Source of the DNA: Solirubrobacter pauli | GTDB taxonomy: Bacteria > Actinomycetota > Thermoleophilia > Solirubrobacterales > Solirubrobacteraceae | Assembly: GCF_003633755.1 (NCBI RefSeq) | Contig: NZ_RBIL01000002.1 | Location: 2,108,001 to 2,172,000, forward strand | Direction: 5' to 3' | DNA length: 64,000 bases | Shown here: positions 59,471 through 64,000 of the stretch, one piece after another | Position numbering within the stretch: the stretch's first letter is position 1 | Layout of the letters: every line of letters begins with the position of its first letter | The notes under the pieces: model-generated | Seen by the model: only the letters and a program-made list of their open reading frames with translations | Told to the model about the DNA's origin: nothing | The model's database searches: none | Position numbers and translations under genes: made by a program

Positions 59471-62093
59471 CGAAGCCTGTCAGCTCGAGCGACACCGCAC
59501 GCACCGTGCCGGTGTCGAGCCGTGCGCCGTCGGTCACCGTGAACGTCCAGTCACCGTCGGCGGACGCGTCGAGCAACCCGCTCAGCGGCTCGAAGGGCTT
59601 CCACGTGCCGGTGAACGGCGCGTTGGCGGCGACGACGCTCTGGAACCCGCGGGCAGCGGTGTCGTCGAACACCACCTGACACAGGTTGTTGCCCGTGCCG
59701 CCGACCCGCTGGAAGAGCCGTGCGCTCACACCCGACGGCGCCGTCAGCGTTCCCGTCAGGTCACCGGTGAACGAGTGGTCGATGCCGACTGTCGTCGAGC
59801 CCACCGTGGTGTTGCAGGTCGTGCCGTCGATCGAGAACCGCACCTTCGACGCGTAGCCGAACCCGCTCACCGGGATCGTCACCGTCGCGCCCAGCGTGCT
59901 CGCGTCCGGGATCGGCACGGGCGTGCCCGCGTAGCTGAACCGCTTCGCCTCCGTGCCCGGCTGGCCGGTCGGGATGGAGAAGCGGTCCGCCGTCGGCGAC
60001 AGCACACCGGCAAACGTCACCCGTACGTTCAAAACCACGCGCTGGCCCAGCGGGTAGTCCGATGCGAGCCGCAACGTGAAGTCCTGCGAGCGCGTGATGC
60101 CCGGGGCGATCTCCCCGTAGGACTGCGAGCGCGGCGTCACGACCGCCTTCGCGTCTCCGGTCGACACCGTGACGCTCACGCCCGTGGCGGTGCCGTCGCC
60201 CACGTTGGTCACCGGCAGCCGCAGCCGTGCCGTCTCCCCCGGCTCGAGGAACGCGTCACCGTCACCGGTGGTCACCGTCACGTCCGGCGCCTGCGCGCGG
60301 ACCAACGGCTGCGGTGTGGCGCCCGTGTAGCTGAGCACGCCGTCGGCCCGCAGCACACCCGCGCCGGTGCGGTTGTCATACCCCGCGGGTGTCAGGTCGA
60401 GCGCCGTGGCGTTGAACGCCTCGCGCACCTCGGCACCCGACGCGCTCGGATTACCTGACAGCACGAGGCCCGCGATCGCCGCCGCGTGGGGCGCCGCCGC
60501 CGACGTGCCGAAGAACGGCTGGAACCCCTCCACCGACGTGCTCACACCGTCGGCCGCGGTGAAGTCCGGCTTCGCCCGGACCTCCTCACTCGGGAAGAAC
60601 ACCCGCCGCGGCCCGTCGGAGGTGAACCGCTCCGGCAGCTGCGCCGAGGTGAACGACCCTGGGAACGGTCCGGTTGGGTTCGGTGGATCGCCGGGTTCGA
60701 GGTCGAACGGCAGTGCGGTCGCCGCCGGCGCGGCCGCGATCGAGAAGGCGTCCGCGACCGCCGAGTGACCACGGGTCACACCCGGGGTCACCCATGCCGG
60801 CAACCCGCCGGCCGCCTCGAAGCGCCCGCGCAGCGCGCTCAGCTGGAAGTACTTCGGCGCGCCGGAGAACCGCACCACCGCCAGCCGCAGGCCGCTGCCA
60901 CCGAACGTCGGGGTGAACAGCAACTCGTACGGATCGTCGTCACCGTCCTGGACGTCCTGCGCGAAGTCCACGACGGTGCCCGCACCGTCGAACAGGTACA
61001 GGTCGTAGTCGTCGGCGGCCGCGCCCAGCGCCTTCGCCCACCACAGGGCCACCGGCACCCCGTCGTCGGAGTCCGGCGAGATCGGCTCGAACACCTGGAC
61101 GGGCTCGCCGGGGTCGAAGTCGTGCGCCTCCCCCGCGAACTTGCCGACGCTGCGGCCCGAGCCGCGGAAGTCGTTCTCGTAGTTGCCCGAAGTGCCGTCG
61201 AGCACGTTGCCCTCGTTGCCGGCCGAGGAGAAGTACAGCGCGCCGTCGGCGATGACGTTCTTGACGGCCTGCGCGATCGGGCCGTCCTCGAACGGCGACT
61301 CGTTGAAGTACAGGACGTCGTCGACGATCACGTCGCAGCCCGCGTCGGTGCGGAGCGCGCGGATGTTGTCCGCGAAGGACGCGTCGCTGATGAACGCCGA
61401 GGCGAACCCGAGCTCGGCACCGGGCGCCATGTCGTGGAGGATCTCGAGCATCGCGGTGCCCTCGTCGCCCTCCCCCGCCTGGTCGGGCAGCACGTCGACG
61501 TCCGGCAGCTCGCCCGCGGCCTGCGACGCGGCCAGCGAGTCCACCCCGTCGGAGAGCGCGCACAGCTTCGCGCCCACGCCGGTGACCTTGGTCGTCTCAC
61601 GCGCCGTGTCCGCCGCGTGCGCGCGCACGCCCTCGGAGACGACGGCCGCCGCGGCCGCCGTGATCGCCGCGCGCTCCTCCTTCGACAGCGTCCGCCCGCC
61701 GATCCGCGCGGTGATCGCCTGCGCCGCCGGCTCGACCTTGGCGACCGCGCCCCAGGTCGCCACCGTCCGCAGCGCCGAGGCCGGCACCGCGGCGCGGACC
61801 TCGCCCGTGCTGGCGACGTTGCGCACCGTCGCCCCGACCTTCTGGAGCCGCTCGACCAGGTCGGCATCGGGCTTCTCCACCGCGATGTCGACCTCGGTCA
61901 TGCCGCTCACCTGCTGCCGGCGCAGCCCGACCGCCAGGCGGCTGTCGAGCTTGCGCTCCGCCGGTGACAGCGAGCGCTTGATCTGCTGCAGCGCCTCGAT
62001 CTGCTTCGCCGGGTCTGCCGCCGCCGCTCCCGACGGCAGCGCGCAGACCATCGTGATCGCCGCAGCGGCGACCCCCGCCATACGTACTCGCAC
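59463..62093 (-). CDS. Secreted subtilase-like (S53-like) serine protease with C-terminal beta domains
   Basis: The 876-residue product starts with a signal peptide (MRVRMAGVAAAAITMVCALPSGAAAA) and a pro-region to about 170. The catalytic domain has Asp in ALSDGVDSL (D182), Glu in GDEGTAMLEI (E211) where subtilisins have His-Gly-Thr, and Ser in GTSAAAPHAA (about S531). FSSAGNEGN is also present. This E/D/S pattern fits the S53-like branch. After it come a CARDB-like beta domain and a proprotein-convertase P domain (TCNTTVGSTTVGIDHSFTGDL). GTG start with AAGGGG upstream. Confidence 0.82.
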   Translation of the reverse strand: MRVRMAGVAAAAITMVCALPSGAAAADPAKQIEALQQIKRSLSPAERKLDSRLAVGLRRQQVSGMTEVDIAVEKPDADLVERLQKVGATVRNVASTGEVRAAVPASALRTVATWGAVAKVEPAAQAITARIGGRTLSKEERAAITAAAAAVVSEGVRAHAADTARETTKVTGVGAKLCALSDGVDSLAASQAAGELPDVDVLPDQAGEGDEGTAMLEILHDMAPGAELGFASAFISDASFADNIRALRTDAGCDVIVDDVLYFNESPFEDGPIAQAVKNVIADGALYFSSAGNEGNVLDGTSGNYENDFRGSGRSVGKFAGEAHDFDPGEPVQVFEPISPDSDDGVPVALWWAKALGAAADDYDLYLFDGAGTVVDFAQDVQDGDDDPYELLFTPTFGGSGLRLAVVRFSGAPKYFQLSALRGRFEAAGGLPAWVTPGVTRGHSAVADAFSIAAAPAATALPFDLEPGDPPNPTGPFPGSFTSAQLPERFTSDGPRRVFFPSEEVRAKPDFTAADGVSTSVEGFQPFFGTSAAAPHAAAIAGLVLSGNPSASGAEVREAFNATALDLTPAGYDNRTGAGVLRADGVLSYTGATPQPLVRAQAPDVTVTTGDGDAFLEPGETARLRLPVTNVGDGTATGVSVTVSTGDAKAVVTPRSQSYGEIAPGITRSQDFTLRLASDYPLGQRVVLNVRVTFAGVLSPTADRFSIPTGQPGTEAKRFSYAGTPVPIPDASTLGATVTIPVSGFGYASKVRFSIDGTTCNTTVGSTTVGIDHSFTGDLTGTLTAPSGVSARLFQRVGGTGNNLCQVVFDDTAARGFQSVVAANAPFTGTWKPFEPLSGLLDASADGDWTFTVTDGARLDTGTVRAVSLELTGFVR

Positions 62094-62149
62094 AGCTGTA
62101 CCCCTTTTGTCCCGACAGAGGCCTCCCGAGCCCCTTGTGACGGACGGTA

Positions 62150-63316
62150 CTACCGCAGGCCGGGAACCTTCAACACAATGAAGTCGCTGTAGTCCGGAAG
62201 GTTCGCGTTCCGACCAGTGGAGCCGAAGTTGGTGTCGTTGACGAACGCGAGCTCGTTGCCCGAGAGCGGCAGGACCGCCTCGACCGTCTGGTACGGGAAC
62301 CTGAACGGGTTGCCGAGGCCGAAGTCGCCGGGGCGGGCGCCGCGCAGCGAGAGGCCCGAGCGGTCCTCGACGTCCAGCAGGTCGACGACCTCGCGCTTGG
62401 CGAGCACCGGCCGGCGGTCCGGGACGTCGACGATGAAGGCCTTCTTCCAGGCCGCGGCCGCACCCTGGCCGTTGTCGCGCTCGGTGACGATCAGCTGGTC
62501 GCGGCCGAAGGCGACGGCGTCGGAGACGAAGAGGCCGGGCTGGGTCAGCCGATAGGTCCAGCTGCGGCCGGTGTAGCGCCGCTCGCGCACGTCGAACTCG
62601 TAGACGCGGCGGTTGAGCGGGTCGTCGCCGACGACCGGGCCCTCGAGGATCGGGTAGAGCGTGCGCCCGTCGGCCGACAGCGCCATGGCCTCGAAGCCGT
62701 TGGAGCCCGCGAGGTTCGGCGTCCGGCCGAGCAGGAACGGGTTGTCGGGCGAGAACACGCGCGGGAGCGGCACCGGCGCGTCCAGGACACGCCCGCGCGC
62801 GTCCACGTGCAGCAGGAACGGGCCGAACTCCTCGCCGAACCAGAACGTCCCGTCAGGCGCGCGGCGCACCGACTCGACGTCGAAGTCGCCGCCGGTGAGG
62901 ATGCGGTCCTCGGTGTTCTCGTTGACGATCGGGAACGGCACCTTGCCGTCCGGGTCGCTGAGCGAGATCGCTTCGCGGACCGCGACGGTGCCGCGGGACC
63001 AGTTCGGCTTCACGCGGTACAGGCGCAGGATGAACGAGCGCGAGTTGGCCTTGCTGCCGAAGCCGTTGTCCGGCATCGCCCAGAGCTCGCCGTTGCCGGC
63101 GTCCAGCAGCGCCGAGAACCCGCCGACCGGCTGCGTGGCGCCCGGCGCGGGCGCCGGGTCGGTGTTGACGACGCCCGCGAACGGCGCCGGGAAGGACGCG
63201 TCAGCGGGCAGGATCGCGCGCGCCTCCAGCGCGGGCTCGCCTCCCTTGCCCGTGGCATGCGCCGCGGGTGCGAGCAGGAACGTCAAAGCCGCCGTGGCGG
63301 TGATGAGTCGCTTCAT
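62150..63316 (-). CDS. Secreted esterase-like phytase-family protein
   Basis: The 388-residue product begins with a signal peptide (MKRLITATAALTFLLAPAAHA). The rest is a beta-propeller with GGFSALLDAGNGELWAMPDNGFGSKANS near the start, GGDFDVESVRRAPDGTFWFGEEFGPFLLHVD in the middle and LAFVNDTNFG near the end. This is the esterase-like activity of phytase family pattern; phosphatase or esterase activity on an organic phosphate is possible. I chose the ATG at 63316, at the base of a hairpin. The upstream frame would add 13 residues without a signal. Confidence 0.83.
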   Translation of the reverse strand: MKRLITATAALTFLLAPAAHATGKGGEPALEARAILPADASFPAPFAGVVNTDPAPAPGATQPVGGFSALLDAGNGELWAMPDNGFGSKANSRSFILRLYRVKPNWSRGTVAVREAISLSDPDGKVPFPIVNENTEDRILTGGDFDVESVRRAPDGTFWFGEEFGPFLLHVDARGRVLDAPVPLPRVFSPDNPFLLGRTPNLAGSNGFEAMALSADGRTLYPILEGPVVGDDPLNRRVYEFDVRERRYTGRSWTYRLTQPGLFVSDAVAFGRDQLIVTERDNGQGAAAAWKKAFIVDVPDRRPVLAKREVVDLLDVEDRSGLSLRGARPGDFGLGNPFRFPYQTVEAVLPLSGNELAFVNDTNFGSTGRNANLPDYSDFIVLKVPGLR

Positions 63317-63346
63317 GCCCGGCACCCGATCACGCGGAGCCGGGCA
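63316..63346. promoter_or_regulatory. Hairpin covering the phytase-like gene start
   Basis: TGCCCGGC and GCCGGGCA form perfect 8-base arms with a 15-nt loop. One arm includes the first base of the ATG at 63316, so folding in the mRNA could limit initiation. Confidence 0.35.
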
Positions 63347-63366
63347 CGAAGTCAACGCGGCGTGAA

Positions 63367-63393
63367 CGTCGCGCGGAACGGGCCCGCGCGACG
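63367..63393. terminator. Terminator-like hairpin after the partial secreted gene
   Basis: CGTCGCGCGG and CCGCGCGACG form a perfect 10-bp stem with a 7-nt loop, 16 nt after the stop at 63410 on the minus strand. No T-tract follows. Confidence 0.5.
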
Positions 63394-63409
63394 CTTCGCC
63401 ACCGGGGAT

Positions 63410-64000
63410 CTACTGGCCGATGCCCTTGCCGGAGAACTGGACCCAGTTGATCAGGCCCATGCCGGAGGTCGGGGCGCCGGTCTCACCGTCGACCGCCTTG
63501 AACACGAGGTAGAGACGCTTCGAGCCGGTGAAGTCCAGGTCGAAGGTCTGATCCGTGTACGTGTTGTTGTTGGCTCCCGTCGAGTTGAGCGTGACCGTCT
63601 TGATCACGGTGCCCGTGGGGCTTCCGTCATGGATCTCCACGTTCATGCGCGGCCGGCCGGCGGCGTTGGTGCCGGAGCCACCCGCGTAGCGGAACGTGAT
63701 CTTCTTGTCCATGTTCTGGAGGTTGATGGTGTTGTTGATCGACACGTAGTCACCCGGGTCGATCGAGCTGGTGGTCACGCCGGCGCCGCCGTCCTCGGCC
63801 GTCGCCGCGACCGCGGTGACGCCCTTGGTGTCGAGCGAGTACTCGAGCTCATGGCGCGGCCGCTGCACCAGCGACTCCGCGCGGCCGGTGAGGCCGCCCT
63901 TGTCGGTGTAGGTGGCGACGATGCCGCCGGCCAGGTAACCACCGTGGAAGCGGTCCTGCGCATCGGTCTCCAGCACGCCCGTGCAGCCGAGCTTCTCCTG
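63410..64000 (-). CDS. C-terminal carbohydrate-binding (CBM6-like) part of a secreted protein, 5' end outside window
   Basis: The frame is open to the window edge, so the N-terminus is missing and about 196 residues are visible. The last ~130 residues look like a CBM6-type jelly roll: AEDGGAGVTTSSIDPGDYVSINNTINLQNMDKKITFRYAGG, RPRMNVEIHDGSPTGTVIKTVTL and FKAVDGETG near the end. Upstream HGGYLAGGIVATYTDKGGLTG fits the close of another exported domain, such as ThuA or a sugar dehydrogenase. The catalytic part and the full function cannot be read here. Confidence 0.72.
   Translation of the reverse strand, partial: QEKLGCTGVLETDAQDRFHGGYLAGGIVATYTDKGGLTGRAESLVQRPRHELEYSLDTKGVTAVAATAEDGGAGVTTSSIDPGDYVSINNTINLQNMDKKITFRYAGGSGTNAAGRPRMNVEIHDGSPTGTVIKTVTLNSTGANNNTYTDQTFDLDFTGSKRLYLVFKAVDGETGAPTSGMGLINWVQFSGKGIGQ

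Overview
The window is GC-rich, densely packed bacterial DNA. Intergenic gaps are mostly short, and many neighbouring genes overlap by 4 bp. GTG and TTG starts are common. The gene content points to an actinobacterium: a SepIVA/DivIVA-like protein beside coaD, a LAL-type LuxR regulator, an F420-type oxidoreductase, NarL-type two-component proteins, and a zinc-type L28 ribosomal protein. My best guess is the Solirubrobacterales/Thermoleophilia, but this is inference from content and not a database match.

Layout. 1-4.5 kb: a SepIVA-like gene (cut by the window edge), coaD, an RraA-like aldolase, a VOC protein and three small secreted or membrane proteins. 4.5-13 kb: recG, a permease/UspA pair on the opposite strand, fakA, rpmB and a Ser/Thr kinase. 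12.7-16.1 kb: the riboflavin operon ribD-ribE-ribBA-ribH. 16.1-28.6 kb: a cell-surface glycan module (SanA/YdcF-like protein, three GT-C-like membrane proteins, a GT2 glycosyltransferase, a methyltransferase, a flippase), a large secreted M14 carboxypeptidase and an F420-type oxidoreductase. 28.6-35.6 kb: an apparent operon of a receiver-only regulator, a NarL-type histidine kinase, a NarL response regulator, a MacB/FtsX-like exporter and a YhgE-like membrane protein. 35.6-44.6 kb: rpe, a small zinc-ribbon gene, rsmB, then a surface protein and a 777-bp repeat-rich gap, then fmt, def and priA. 44.6-51.4 kb: a LAL regulator, a methyltransferase, LysE, a solitary DNA methyltransferase, galactokinase and a small membrane protein. 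51.4-56.4 kb: a sodium/sugar symporter, metK, der and cmk. 56.4-64 kb: a PNPOx-like protein facing a MocR regulator, a class V aminotransferase, an S53-like secreted protease, an esterase-like phytase homologue and the end of a carbohydrate-binding secreted protein.

How the genes work together. Much of the minus strand is a conserved housekeeping neighbourhood (metK, priA-def-fmt-rsmB-rpe, rib genes, rpmB-fakA-recG-coaD). It is broken by lineage-specific blocks: about 19.5 kb between rpe and ribD, and about 2.35 kb between fmt and rsmB. The most unusual items are a methionyl-tRNA formyltransferase fused to a HEAT-repeat domain, an approximately 80-bp inverted repeat pair with a 16-bp minisatellite in the fmt-rsmB gap, a nested multi-stem element before the M14 peptidase, a DNA methyltransferase that seems to start at CTG, and a 15-bp bidirectional MocR/PNPOx promoter. 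No rRNA, tRNA, CRISPR array, transposase or prophage gene was recognised.
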